Assembly: GCA_900155495.1 (NCBI GenBank)
Contig: FTLJ01000363.1
Location: forward strand, 1-24,074
DNA from: Porogramme epimiltina
Lineage: Eukaryota; Basidiomycota; Agaricomycetes; Polyporales; Polyporaceae
Direction of reading: 5' to 3'
Length of the DNA stretch: 24,074 nt
Below, in pieces: positions 9,380-20,300 of this stretch. The first letter of the stretch is position 1, and each line of letters begins with the position of its first letter. A program made the position numbers and the translations under genes. The notes under the pieces were generated by a model, which saw only the letters and a program-made list of their open reading frames with translations, ran no database searches and had not been told where the DNA came from.

Positions 9380-12300
9380 ATGGGTCGAAACTCTGCTGCT
9401 GCCAAGGCTCGTCACAAGTCCAAGCGCGGCGAAGGAGGCTCCAGTAATGGTAAACGCGGAAATAAAGGGCATTTCCACGGTTCCAGGGCGGCTTTCATAG
9501 CCGAATACTTCCCCGAATTCGTCGTCGCAAAAGCCGCCGGTCGGGGCGCTCAAAAGAAGTTCTGGGACGCCTTCTACGGAGCATGGTGGCAGCAATTTCA
9601 CTGGAAGCTGCCGCTCAATCAAGAACCAGGTGAAGAGACGACGCCGACCTTGCCCCAGCCCGAAGACGAAACCGAGGAGGAGCTGGCGGAGAAGTCGGTG
9701 GTGGTAGATCTCACACAGAAAGTAAGTTTTATAGCCTTTTTTGGTGACAATCTCTCTGACCGCTCATATCAGCGTCTTAAGAACCACCTGCGATACCTCG
9801 CCGGCGCTGCTGTTCGCAAGGAAGGCAACCCTTGGACGGGACTCCTCGCTTACCTCAAGGAGGCCCAAGATCCGATACCCGCCCCACGCAAGCTGGCCGA
9901 TTGGCAAATGTACATGCTCAAGAAAGGCGACATTATCGGTACAATATACGAGGCGGAGTGGCCGCTCTCTGGACGACCTAGCAAGGACCATCTTGCCTTC
10001 CGCGGGGAAATCGCGAAGCGTCTGCTCGCTGCCGAGTCGGATGCTTACCGACACGATCTACGCCAAGAGGTAGAGGACAACCACGCTCGTGACCTTCAAG
10101 CCTACGCTGCAGCGCGCCAGCTGTGTCCGCGCACGTCCGACGAGACTCAACAAAAGTACGTCGTAATATTTCTTTCTGAGCTTCTGTAGTCTAACTTACC
10201 TGCAGTGCTCGCGACAACCTCTCGTCAATTGTGGAGCCCCTTCTTAACCTCATCCGCGAACACACAGGTTACCATCTCGTCCTTCTGGCAGGCACCGCTT
10301 TGAAGACTGGTCCGCAAGAGTTCGACCTCAAAGTGTATGTCTTATTTTCCGCTTCGCTCGTTTTCACCGCGTGGACTCACGTGCCAACCGCGCTAGTATA
10401 CACGGAGGGCGGGCGACTGGCAAGAGAACGTGGCCTGCCGTGGAGGGGAAGGCGTTCACGGAGGGCGTTATGCATTCTTTCACGCGTTATTTGATGCAAA
10501 CGCCGGGTGCGTCCCCCCTACTATCACCTTTCTGTAATAATCTAACAACCCTTTGTTGTCTAGAGTATTTGGAGCGTACGGAAGGTGCCTCTACGACACC
10601 GGATGCTACCCAATCCGCTACCCCTTCCGTTCCCCAGACAGCTACTGCCCCTTCCTCCGCCGTCATGCATAGCCAACCCAAGAAGAAGCAGCGCTCGCGA
10701 GGCAAGAAAAGGACGGCAGAAGACTCGGATACGGCCAGCTCATCAAGCGACTCCGACTCCGACTCTGAGTCCAGCGGTGTGGGCGAGGACGACGATGACG
10801 ACGACGACGACGGTGACGGCGGTGACAGCGCACAGGACCGTGACGGTAACGGAACCCGCACGAACGTCGAGATCCCCCGAGGCAGTGCGGTACCCACTGC
10901 CGACCAGCTCGGCTTCAACGACGCCGTTCAACGGTACCTCGAGAAGCTCGGCGAAGACGGCCGACAGAGCTTCCTGTGGTCGCACCGCCACTGCTCTGAA
11001 TACGAGATCGGCCGCGTCAATAACATCCACAGAAACAAGGAGCTAATTGGGGAAGTTGGTCTACAAGACGCCGTCGACGCGGTCACCCGACTTGCCACCA
11101 AGCCCAAGAAAGTGCCAAAGTCTACTGAGAATCCTGGCCCGCTCCGTCGTTCCGCGCGTAACAAGACTTCGTCTGATACAGCCACAGACACCGCCACTCC
11201 GTCTGGTGAACCCGCTTCCTCTGGCGAACCCACGTCCGGCGCGACTCCAAACAACGCCGCTCCGTCTAGCAATCCCGTTTCAGGCGTGACGCGTTCGTCT
11301 GGCTTACCCGCACCCGAGGCCACTCCGCTGGGTATGCAGCCATTGGACGCGTCGCCGTCTGGCGCACCCTTACCACGTGGCACGTCCATTCCCAGTCCAC
11401 CCTCGGAGAGCACGCCTTCGTCACCCGGCATGCCACATACCTCGTCTGGCGCGCCCCCTACGTCCTCGTCCGGCACGCCCCCCGCCTCGTCGCCCAGCGC
11501 GCTGCCTGCCCCGTCGTCCAGCGCGCCGCCTGCCCCGTCGTCCGGCGCGCCGCCTGCCCCGTCGTCCGGCGCGCCGCCTGCCCCGTTGTCCAGCGCGCCC
11601 CCTGCCTCGTTGTCAGGCGCGCCGCCCGCGCCGCTGTCCGAGAGCGCGTCTTCGTCCGGCGAACCCCCCGCCTTGTCGTCCGGCATGCCCCCTACCCCAT
11701 CCGGCGCGCCCCCTACGTCCCCGTCTGACACGCCCCGTACGTCCTCGTCCAGCACGTCCCAACCTAGTGCAAGTCCGCTTGGTCCATCCGCATCCGAGAC
11801 ACGCACGTCAGACGTGCCCTCACCTGGGGTGGCTGGATCGCCACCCCGTGCATCATCTCCCGCCCCGCGTGCGTCCGACGTACCCCAGCCCACATCCGAC
11901 ACGCCCTCGCATGGCGCGTCGTCACCGGGCGCTCACGTAGCAGACGGGACCCCGCCTCTCAATTCGCCATCCGCACCTTTGCCAGGTGCGCCTCTCTCTA
12001 CGACGACAGCCGAAATCGACGACAGCACCGAGGCAGAAGGCAAGGCGGACGAGACGGCGAAAAAAAGGACCAAACCGCGCCCTCGTCCGAAGGTCCGGGA
12101 AAACAAGGGACAGCCGGCCGCTCCCGCCACAACGACTCCAACGGGCGGCGTCAGCGCCTCCCCCAACGACGCGGGGTTGTCCCCGGTCCTCGCGGGTGTC
12201 AACCTGGATGGTGCACCCGATTGGGTCACAGAAGCGTTCATGCACCTGGCACGCAAGAACCTTGGCGAAGATTTCGAGGACGCGATCGCAAGCTGGGTGC

Positions 12301-12883
12301 GCCTCGAGCGCGGGTATGGATGGGCGAGCTCGGTAAGTAATCTAATGTCTGTACATACATCCTGCCTGTCTCACTCAATTATACTTAGATAAAAGGACTT
12401 AGTACTAGCGGACGCCCCCCCGCAGTCGGGCATTGGCTCCAACACGATCGACGAGACTTAGAGAAGGTACCGAAGGTAATTACGAACGAACGCGAGTACG
12501 CCAACCAGGTCAAGCTCTGGTGGGCGCTACTCCAACCAGGGTGGCGTCGGCGCGACGTTAGTGGCAACCCAGTCGCTGGCGGGAGTGGCGAGTGGGACAA
12601 AATCAAGGTGCCAGGAAAGAATGGCGTCCTGATGGTCCTACTCGCACTCGCCTGGTGGCGCCACGTCTCGACGGAGCAGACGCGCAACGAGTGTGACACC
12701 ATCGTGTCGGATGTCGCGTGGGCGCTGACGACAATGTTGGTCGACTCGCGCGCCGCTGCTAGGTGAGTGTTTCATTTATGCTGCATGTACAAACTCAAAC
12801 TAATGTTTTTTCTTTTCAGCAAACGCGCGGCCGAGCCCGACACCGACACCCCCTCAGCAAAACGCGCCCGGCGTCGGCCTTGA
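9380..12883 (+). CDS. Large protein with Pro/Ser-rich middle; family seen in mushrooms, function unknown
   Basis: Seven exons splice in frame: 9380-9721, 9773-10155, 10206-10334, 10397-10506, 10564-12332, 12389-12762, 12820-12883, about 1,056 residues. The N-terminus is basic (KARHKSKRGEGG), then FFPEF-like and FYGAWWQQFHW blocks. Residues about 115-320 are charged and helical with ADWQMYMLKKGD, VEPLLNLIREHTGYHLVLLAG and FTEGVMHSFTRYL. A KKKQRSRGKKR basic patch and an acidic DDDDDDDG run follow. About 520-830 is Pro/Ser/Ala-rich with 8-residue repeats. The C-terminal domain (about 880-1035) has the blocks DWVTEAFMHLARKNLG, SGRPPAVGHWL, KLWWALLQPGWRRR and EWDKIKVPGKNGVL. The tail KRARRRP resembles a nuclear localisation signal. 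The block pattern resembles a family of unnamed Agaricomycete proteins I recall; no function is assigned. The introns at 9722-9772 and 10507-10563 are multiples of three without stops and could be retained. Confidence 0.75.
11463..11650 (+). repeat. Coding minisatellite, 24-bp unit
   Basis: Inside the large gene a 24-bp unit repeats in register about seven to eight times (clear copies at 11487, 11511, 11535, 11559, 11583 and 11607), each coding eight residues of the type PSSGAPPA. Copies at 11511-11582 are nearly identical, and outer copies are more diverged. The length keeps the reading frame, so copy number can vary without breaking the gene. Confidence 0.8.
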
Positions 12884-13418
12884 GAACGAGGTGAAGGGTA
12901 CCAAGACGGCCGGCGATATCCGCTCGCCCCGTTCGGTGTATAGGGTATTTACTACAATGTATACGAATCTACTGGCATAGCGTATGTAGTATCCCGCGCG
13001 CACTATGAATAGAAATTATGTTTTCGAATGTTTTCGACTTCGGCGTCGTTCGAACCTGCGTGCGAATGTAACTGCTGGCAATATCACGTGATCGATGTAC
13101 ATTCCGAAAATTATACAAGACAAAAACAATGATGTACGCTAGAGATATGTACCACGAAGTGTGTTTAATATTTCGGCCGTCAGACGAGCGCTATCCGTAT
13201 TCCGTGAGCATAGGATGAGGGTACATATATGGTAATTGCATAACACGTGACGGAAGGAGTACGGCGGAAGCAAAAAGGGAGAAACGTGCACGAAGGGAAT
13301 CCGTGGAGTGCAGCTTGCAGTTCCTTGAGCTGCGCCTCCCCATCATTTCCTATTCGCTCAGTTTCTTCTGCCCTACTCCAGTTCCCTCGATTCCGCGTGC
13401 CACCCCAAATGGACGACC
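12884..13418. other. Intergenic region, no gene seen
   Basis: AT-richer than its neighbours. It contains TCACGTGA at about 13083-13090 and another CACGTGA near 13244. A CT-rich stretch lies at about 13330-13390. No open frame has support. It would hold the right border of any KDZ element and the left border of the retrotransposon, but I could not place either. Confidence 0.5.
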
Positions 13419-13602
13419 ATGACATTTGTCAGCCTGGCGGTTTCCGTCTTTCTCGGAACAGTGCATTGAGCAGGCGCCTGTGCATATTAGATAATATGAG
13501 CTCACCAGCTATGACATTTGTCAGCCTGGCGGTTTCCGTCTTTCTCGGAACCGCCGCATGTAGCAGGCGCCTGTCTAGATTAGATAATATGAGCTCACCA
13601 GT
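13419..13602. repeat. 92-bp tandem duplication, two copies
   Basis: ATGACATTTGTCAGCCTGG starts at 13419 and again at 13511. Each copy runs through a shared GGTTTCCGTCTTTCTCGGAAC block, CAGGCGCCTGT, TTAGATAATATGAGCTCACC and stops near 13508/13601. The copies differ mainly in a 10-bp patch before the CAGGCGCCTG palindrome. Position and TG start would fit enhancer-like repeats in the U3 of the 5' LTR (TG at 13420 to CA at 13850 would be 431 bp), but the 3' LTR is outside the window, so this cannot be checked here. Confidence 0.8.
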
Positions 13603-13778
13603 GACTAATCATCTCAACCGACCTAATACGGTAGCTTGAGCGCCCCCCGGCTGTGTCCCGCCCCCCCGCCGGTGGCCCGCCGGTGTGCCCATAAGGTACC
13701 TACCGTATTCGGAAGGCCGCCGAGATGCCGACCAGGGCTCCCGGCGGCCTGCGGCGCAGGCTCGGAGACCCCGGGCAG

Positions 13779-13850
13779 ATCTATTACATTACGAAATCTA
13801 CCTTTAAATATTGCAAAACGGCCCAGGCAAAACAGTCTGTTCGTAATACA
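13779..13850 (+). repeat. 3' end of the 5' LTR of the Ty3/gypsy element
   Basis: It matches the inverted copy at 22-93 and ends in AATACA at 13850, where similarity breaks down to scattered identities. A TATA-like run (TTTAAATATT, about 13803-13812) lies about 40 bp before the end, so R and U5 would be very short. The start of the LTR is not determined: TG at 13420 is a candidate. No TGG-type tRNA primer site follows position 13850. Confidence 0.6.
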
Positions 13851-14095
13851 TTATTCCTACAACATCAGCTGAACCGGTAGCGGCATCCACCCCCCGCGCG
13901 CAACGCATTCCAACACCGTCACCACGCACCCTGGCCGCGGCGGCGCTGCAGAACACCAGGGATAGAGAGTTCATTACCGGGCGGACAGGTGCGTCATCAA
14001 ATTCCTCCCGTCCGTCCCCCGATCCCGCATCCCCATCGGCCCGCGACACGGACACGGACGAAGTCCTCGAACAAGGGTTCCGCTTCGTTCAGACG

Positions 14096-17000
14096 ATGCG
14101 GGGAAGGCACTCTCAAGACCCCGGCATGGCACTCCCCCCGACAGGCCCGCGCGCACAGCCGGTGCCTGATCCACAGGGGCCGCAGCACAATGCTCGAATA
14201 AGAGCCGCTGCGGGTGCTTCGACGGAGTTGATTCCCGAGGACTTCGCGGATGACGAGCTACGAGAAGTAGAAGATCAATTGGCTCAGGGGCACGCCGACC
14301 CTTACGTATTCACGCAACTCCACGCGCCTACGAATACGGAAGTGGAAATCCGCGTACCCGTGAACTCGCACGACGATCCCAACGGAGACGCCGCGCGAGT
14401 CATCGCCAACATGCTCCACGAATCAGTGGCGCTGGGGATGGATTACGACCATGCAAGACGGGCCGGCGGCAGCAACATCGATGCCGCCATAACCAGAAGA
14501 GCGAATAACATCCTCCAGGCCGCCGGCGCGGAAGTCGTCATGAGGCCCATCGAGCCAGCACTGAGCGGGCCAACGCCGCCAGTATGGCTACGGGGTCTAG
14601 AGGCCGACCATTCCGCGCAGTCTCGACCATCGGCGAATAATGCCGTGGGACGCTCACCCGGGCCGCTCAAGGGCGCTGGGCAGTTGACTCCGACGGGACT
14701 GGAACTATCCAACGTGGGGACACCAATGGCAACATCCCTGGAGCTGGCACGTGAACGCGCCCGACGCCTCGAATCAGACGCGACCAACGCGGGTGCCACG
14801 AGCCACCTCCCCGGGGCGCACCTGTTGGAAACCGCTCTCGCACACACACGTGAGCAGCGTCTCCAACAAGCGGGCCTCGGACAGCCGGAACAACCACCGC
14901 AAGGACCCAGTCAGGCGGTGTCAGAAGCGGGACCGTCGAGGTTCCCGGGCCAATACTTGTCCCCAGAACCACCGCGGCCCAGCGTCGCATTCCTCACACC
15001 GGCAGGCGGGGACGAGGGCGGAAGCCCTAGTTCAAGCCCCACCAGCGTACCGAGTACCGACTCTGATCGCAGGCGCCGCCGCCGCGAGGAGAAGAAACCC
15101 CGAAAAGGGGACGACTCGGATGAAGAACGGCCGACTGAGGCCAGAGACACCCCACCTCACATGGGCAGGAGAATGCCCCGATCGTCGATCCCGGTTGGGT
15201 CTATCAGCGGTTACTTCAACGGCCGTCCTCGCACTGAGGCGGTCAACGATACCACGAGACTCTACGGCGGGGACGTCAAGCCACCACGAATCTCGGTAGT
15301 GACTCATGGCCTCGACCGGACGGCGCACCTAGCCCCCGACGAGGACATCAGGCACCAGCCTTACTTCGTGAAAAACGGAGACGTCACCGACCTCAAGATG
15401 AGCATGGGAGTCGGCCGCATCTCCGACATATTCGCCACGAAGCTCATTCACGTGAACGATGAACCCATGGCAGACTGGACAAAGTTCCTGGGTTCTCGTG
15501 GCATGCGCCCATCCGTCAAATACGACGGGAAGGACGATCAATTTGTGTTCGAAGCCTGGCTCATAGAAATCCTGAGCTTTTTCGATGATATTCGACTGGG
15601 GTCGCCGAAGAACGACGAAGTATGTCGCCGACTGGTCCCGAAATTCCTGGAGGACGAAGCCCTCACGTACTACGCGAGCGTCGTTAGTAACCCCGTCGGG
15701 TCCATACGGTTCGAAACCCTGTATGACTCGATCATCGGGTTGTACACGAGGTTCGTTCGGACGGATCACTTCGAACGTGCCGAGAGTCAATACCGCCGCG
15801 CACGCTACGACGCCACGCAGGGAGTGGACCAGTTCGTGCAACGCCTGTTGCAATATGCGACGCGCATGTACCAGAAGCCCACGGACTACGACCTGCGTCA
15901 GAAGTTCGTGGATGAACTCCCGAGCACCTTCCAGCGCGATCTTCTGGTCACTCGCAACCTGCACCCACGATCCAACACTTTCGCCGAGTTCGTGCAGGTA
16001 GCGCTGGACATCGAGGAAGCAGAGCGTCGCGTGCGCGCCAAGGACCGTCAACGGGAGCGAGAAGGCAATCGAGCTTCCCCGGCGAGCAAACCTGTTCAGA
16101 AGGCCAACGCATCGTCGGACCGCCCCACGAGTCGCAACCACCGGTTCACCCAGAAACCGAGGGCGAACCAAGCAAGTGGACCGACGCGACCGACGGTTCC
16201 ACCGGCCGAACCAAGGCAGGAACCTTACCAGGCGCAACCTCAGAGCCGCCGTTACGACCAGCCCCGACCGGTGGGACAGACGTCGCGGCCCACCGGGGCG
16301 CCAGGTAACCAGCCCTCGAACAAGAGGGACGGGTCCTGCTTCAAGTGCGGCAAACCCGGACATTTCGCAAACGACCCGACATGCCCGCTGTACGGACGCG
16401 AGACTCGCGAACGGCAGATGAGGGCAGGAAGAGTCGTCGCTGACGACGAAGACGACTATGACAAGAAAGAAGATGACCAGGCTGAGGCCGGGACAGCAGA
16501 CCCCGAAGAGGGGCTGGCCATGGCCGACTCGCCCTTGGACGAGGACGAACTAGACGTGTCGCCCCAGTCCGATTACCAAGGCCTTGGATACGATTCGGGC
16601 TCGGAATGGGAAGGCGATGACCTCGCCATGGCAAGCATGAGGCTAGAACAAATAGCCCCACTGCCATCGGCCCCGCGTCAAGAACAAGGGGGATGGACGG
16701 GCGCAATCAAATGTATTGCGCAGTCCTTCCAAATGAGTTCGGCCATCCCTTCGCGGTCGGTCCGGACAGCGTGGATATACGATCCGCGCATCCGACACTT
16801 GACCGACAAGCGCGACCAGCCGAACAGGGACCTGCAAATGCAACGCCCCCTGTGCGCGCAAGTGATCGTCAACGGAGAGGTGGCCTACGCCCTGTTCGAC
16901 TCGGGGTGCACCACCGACTCCATCTCCCCCACCTTCGCGTACATAGCGATGGCGGACCGTATACAGCTAGACGAACAAGTCGGGCTGCAGCTCGGCGCCA

Positions 17001-17308
17001 GGGGGAGCCGCACCAAGATCAGCTACGGGGCGAGGGCCAATGTACAAATCGGCCCCGTCAACGACTACTATTACATGGATGTGGTCGATATAGACCGTTA
17101 CGACCTCATCCTGGGCACGCCATTCTTCTCGAAGTACGACGTCGTCCTGGACTTCAAGAACCGCACGATCGTCATCAATGGCGACCCAGTGCCAGTCTAC
17201 AACGACGTCGACGAGGCGGAAGCCGTCAAGGCGAGGGTGGACAGACACCACCTACGGCTGTCCGACCGCGTCAAGAATGCGCCCCGTATGGCAGCAGCGC
17301 GTACTTAG
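14096..17308 (+). CDS. gag-PR: Gag capsid/nucleocapsid fused to retropepsin-type protease
   Basis: 1,070 residues from ATG 14096 to TAG 17306-17308. The N-terminal 370 residues are polar, with Ser/Arg-rich and charged runs. The Gag (retrotransposon gag) capsid region starts near residue 476 (YDGKDDQFVFEAWLIEILSF) and runs to about 650. A knuckle at 748-763 (CFKCGKPGHFANDPTC) has CX2CX4HX6C spacing, longer than the usual HX4C. An acidic linker follows. The protease domain carries the active-site ALFDSGCTTDS (D935) and the matching DLILGTPFF block further on. The frame is also open upstream, back to 13847 in the LTR edge, without an ATG and with protein-like composition (PTTSAEPVAAS, DTDTDEVLEQGFRFVQ). 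Translation may therefore start elsewhere. Its frame is identical to that of pol downstream. Confidence 0.9.
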   Translation: MRGRHSQDPGMALPPTGPRAQPVPDPQGPQHNARIRAAAGASTELIPEDFADDELREVEDQLAQGHADPYVFTQLHAPTNTEVEIRVPVNSHDDPNGDAARVIANMLHESVALGMDYDHARRAGGSNIDAAITRRANNILQAAGAEVVMRPIEPALSGPTPPVWLRGLEADHSAQSRPSANNAVGRSPGPLKGAGQLTPTGLELSNVGTPMATSLELARERARRLESDATNAGATSHLPGAHLLETALAHTREQRLQQAGLGQPEQPPQGPSQAVSEAGPSRFPGQYLSPEPPRPSVAFLTPAGGDEGGSPSSSPTSVPSTDSDRRRRRREEKKPRKGDDSDEERPTEARDTPPHMGRRMPRSSIPVGSISGYFNGRPRTEAVNDTTRLYGGDVKPPRISVVTHGLDRTAHLAPDEDIRHQPYFVKNGDVTDLKMSMGVGRISDIFATKLIHVNDEPMADWTKFLGSRGMRPSVKYDGKDDQFVFEAWLIEILSFFDDIRLGSPKNDEVCRRLVPKFLEDEALTYYASVVSNPVGSIRFETLYDSIIGLYTRFVRTDHFERAESQYRRARYDATQGVDQFVQRLLQYATRMYQKPTDYDLRQKFVDELPSTFQRDLLVTRNLHPRSNTFAEFVQVALDIEEAERRVRAKDRQREREGNRASPASKPVQKANASSDRPTSRNHRFTQKPRANQASGPTRPTVPPAEPRQEPYQAQPQSRRYDQPRPVGQTSRPTGAPGNQPSNKRDGSCFKCGKPGHFANDPTCPLYGRETRERQMRAGRVVADDEDDYDKKEDDQAEAGTADPEEGLAMADSPLDEDELDVSPQSDYQGLGYDSGSEWEGDDLAMASMRLEQIAPLPSAPRQEQGGWTGAIKCIAQSFQMSSAIPSRSVRTAWIYDPRIRHLTDKRDQPNRDLQMQRPLCAQVIVNGEVAYALFDSGCTTDSISPTFAYIAMADRIQLDEQVGLQLGARGSRTKISYGARANVQIGPVNDYYYMDVVDIDRYDLILGTPFFSKYDVVLDFKNRTIVINGDPVPVYNDVDEAEAVKARVDRHHLRLSDRVKNAPRMAAART

Positions 17309-20300
17309 GACGCCGCGGCGGGAGCACCCGCAACGGCACCTCCCCAACCTCGCATCGCGCAGACGGAACAGTCTTCGGGAGGGGAGGGGAACGGCACATC
17401 AGCCGATTCTCACCGGGCTACTGCGGCCACTTCGACAAACTCGTCGAAACCCGCAGGAGCAAGGGTACCCGAACGACACCAAGGACGGAGAAAAGACGAA
17501 CGCGTCCCCACACTGGCGGAGCGTTTGATCCCAACACGACACTCATCCACGGAGCCAAGGCGGGATAAAAACGGTATACCCGACCCGCTAGGCGTGAATG
17601 AGATGTTTATGCACATCATGAAGGACGTCCTCGAAGATGAGGAGATCCGAAAGACTCACCGGCCGAAACCTGAGCCGGGAAGTGAAGAAGAGCGGCTGCA
17701 AAAGCTGCGCGACAAGTGGTTCGAAGAGAACAGCGACATAATGCAGTCGCCGCCCGATGGGCTACCACCTTGGCGAGAAGTGAATCACAGTATTCCCCTC
17801 ATCGACCCGGGCAAGCAATACAATTACCGCAAGCCCTCCAAGTGCCCCGACTCCGTAAAACAGGAGTTGCTCAAGAAGATCAACAAGTACACCAACGCAT
17901 TGTGGTGGAAGGCGGCCAGCGTGAGCCAAGCGGCTCCGCTCCTCTGCGTAGCCAAGAAAAACGGGAAACTACGAACAGTAGTGGACTGCCGCGAGAGGAA
18001 CGACAACACCGTGAAGGATGTAACGCCGCTGCCCGACCAAGACCAGATACGCATGGACGTCGCTCGAGCCATGTACAGATCGAAGATAGATCTGTCGGAC
18101 GCGTACGAACAAGTACGCATAGTACTCGAGGATATCGAGAAAACGGGCTTCGCCACGCCCTACGGGACGTTCCTCAGCATGGTCATGCAACAGGGCGACT
18201 GCAACGCTCCAGCCACCTTCCAAAGGCTGATGACCACGATATTCCAAGACTTCATAGGACGATTCGTCCATGTGTACCTCGACGATATATTTGTGTACTC
18301 GGACTCGATCGACGACCACGAGAAGCACTTACGGCTCGTGTTCACCAAATTGCGTGAACAGAAGCTCTACCTAAGCCGAGCCAAGTGCGACTTGTATTCA
18401 AAAAGGATGGATTGTCTGGGCCACATAATAGATGACGATGGTCTACACGCGGACGCCGACAAAATGAGTCGAATCCGCGAGTGGAGGACCCCGCGCTCCT
18501 ACAATGAGGTGCAACGGTTCCTCGGCCTCGTCAACTATATCGCCCCCTTCATGCCCAACATCACGGCGTACACCACGCCACTCTCGGAAATGGAGCACAA
18601 TGGTCGCGCGTTCCTATGGCGGCCCCTGCACCAGAAGTGTTTCGAAATGATCAAACACTTAGCGTGCAAAACGCCCATACTCCGACCTATCGACCCCAGA
18701 AAAAATGAACCCATATGGCTCATCTGCGACGCGTCCATATACGGAGTAGGTTGCGTATACGGACAGGGACCGGACTGGAAGTCGTGCCGGCCGGCCGGAT
18801 TCCACTCTCGCAAGTTTACGCCCGCTCAGCAATCCTACGACACATACGATCGCGAGGCCCTATCCGTACTGGAGGGCCTCAAGAAATGGGAGGACAAACT
18901 GTTCGGCCGCAAGATCACGATCGTCACGGACCACCAGGCACTAACCAAGTTCAAGTCCGCCACCATGACACCCAGGCGGGTCAGGTGGATGGAATTCCTA
19001 GCAAGGTTCGACTACGATCCGGTACACGTACCGGGCACGGACAACAAAGTCGCCGACTGCTTGTCCCGGTACTACCAAGAAGACCGGGCCGACGAACTCC
19101 ACCCGCCAGCGGAGTACGTCAACGTGGACGAGCGACTGGACCCAGATTGGGACACGCTCCCCTCCAACCGCATAGGGGAGCTCATGGTTGGCCGGGTGAC
19201 TCGTCAGAACCCCGACGGGTTGGCACCGGGCGAACGAGATGCTCAACGAGCCCTGAAGATGCGACCCGAACCAAGGGTCGCGGAAGCCGAAGAAATGGCC
19301 GAGGCGGCTGCAAAGGAACAGTCGACTCGCACTCCGAGTGCCGAGCCTCAACGGCCTCGACAAGGACCAAAAACGGTGGCGGACACACAAGGCAACGGAC
19401 CGCCACTGAAACCCCTGCTCGAACAAGAGCGCGGGTTTCTACAGGCCGTGCGGGGTGGTTACCAGAGAGATCCCTTCTTCAGCAAGATCGTCGACAAACC
19501 GCCCCATCATAAGGGCTATTCGATCCGAGAAGGCCTGGTCTACTGCAAGAACACCCGCGGCGAAGACGTACTGTGCATCCCCCGCGCCAAACTCGGACAA
19601 CGTACCCTAACGCAAATCGTCATCGACCTCGCGCACACCACCGTTGGACACTTCGGGTCCCAGAAAACCTCCGAGTACGTACGGAGGTGGTACTGGTGGC
19701 CCAAGGTCGGACGCGAGGTCGACAAGTTCTGCATATCGTGCCCGGTTTGCCAGACAACGAAGCCCCGAAATGCATTAATTTCGGGGCTGCTCCACTCGCT
19801 ACCGACGCCACTCATTCCGTGGATCGCCATCGCAATGGACTTCGTCGGACCATTCCCTAGGGCGGACGGCTACGACTACCTATGGGTCATCGTATGCCGA
19901 ATGACGTCCATGGTCCACCTTATACCAATCCGCACGACCAACACCGCCGAAGACCTCGCGATGATCTACCTGCGGGAGGTAGTTCGTCTCCATGGCCTAC
20001 CCGAATCAATCGTGTCGGATCGGGACCCCAAGTTCACGGCGCAATTCTGGCGGGAGCTCCATAGACTGATGGGCTCCAGGCTCCTCATGTCCACGTCGTT
20101 CCACCCACAAACGGATGGGACCTCGGAACGCGCCATCCGATCGATTGGGCAGATCTTGCGGGCGGTGGTTAAACCCGACCAGCTCGACTGGGTACAGCAA
20201 CTGCCCCTGGTCGAGTTCGCCATCAACTCATCCGTTAGCTCCAGCACCGGATACGCCCCGTTCGAGTTGAACTACGGCTACTTACCCCGCACACTCGCGG

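Noticed and set aside
10928..11902. 324-codon minus-strand open frame (Gly/Ala/Asp repeats)
   Set aside because: It is the antisense shadow of the 24-bp coding minisatellite in the plus-strand gene, whose splicing and conserved blocks support that strand.
14443..14990. Minus-strand open frames over the gag N-terminus
   Set aside because: GC-rich shadow frames without motifs.
15329..16363. 344-codon minus-strand open frame inside gag
   Set aside because: It lies antisense to the clear Gag capsid and zinc knuckle coding region, and has no domain features of its own.
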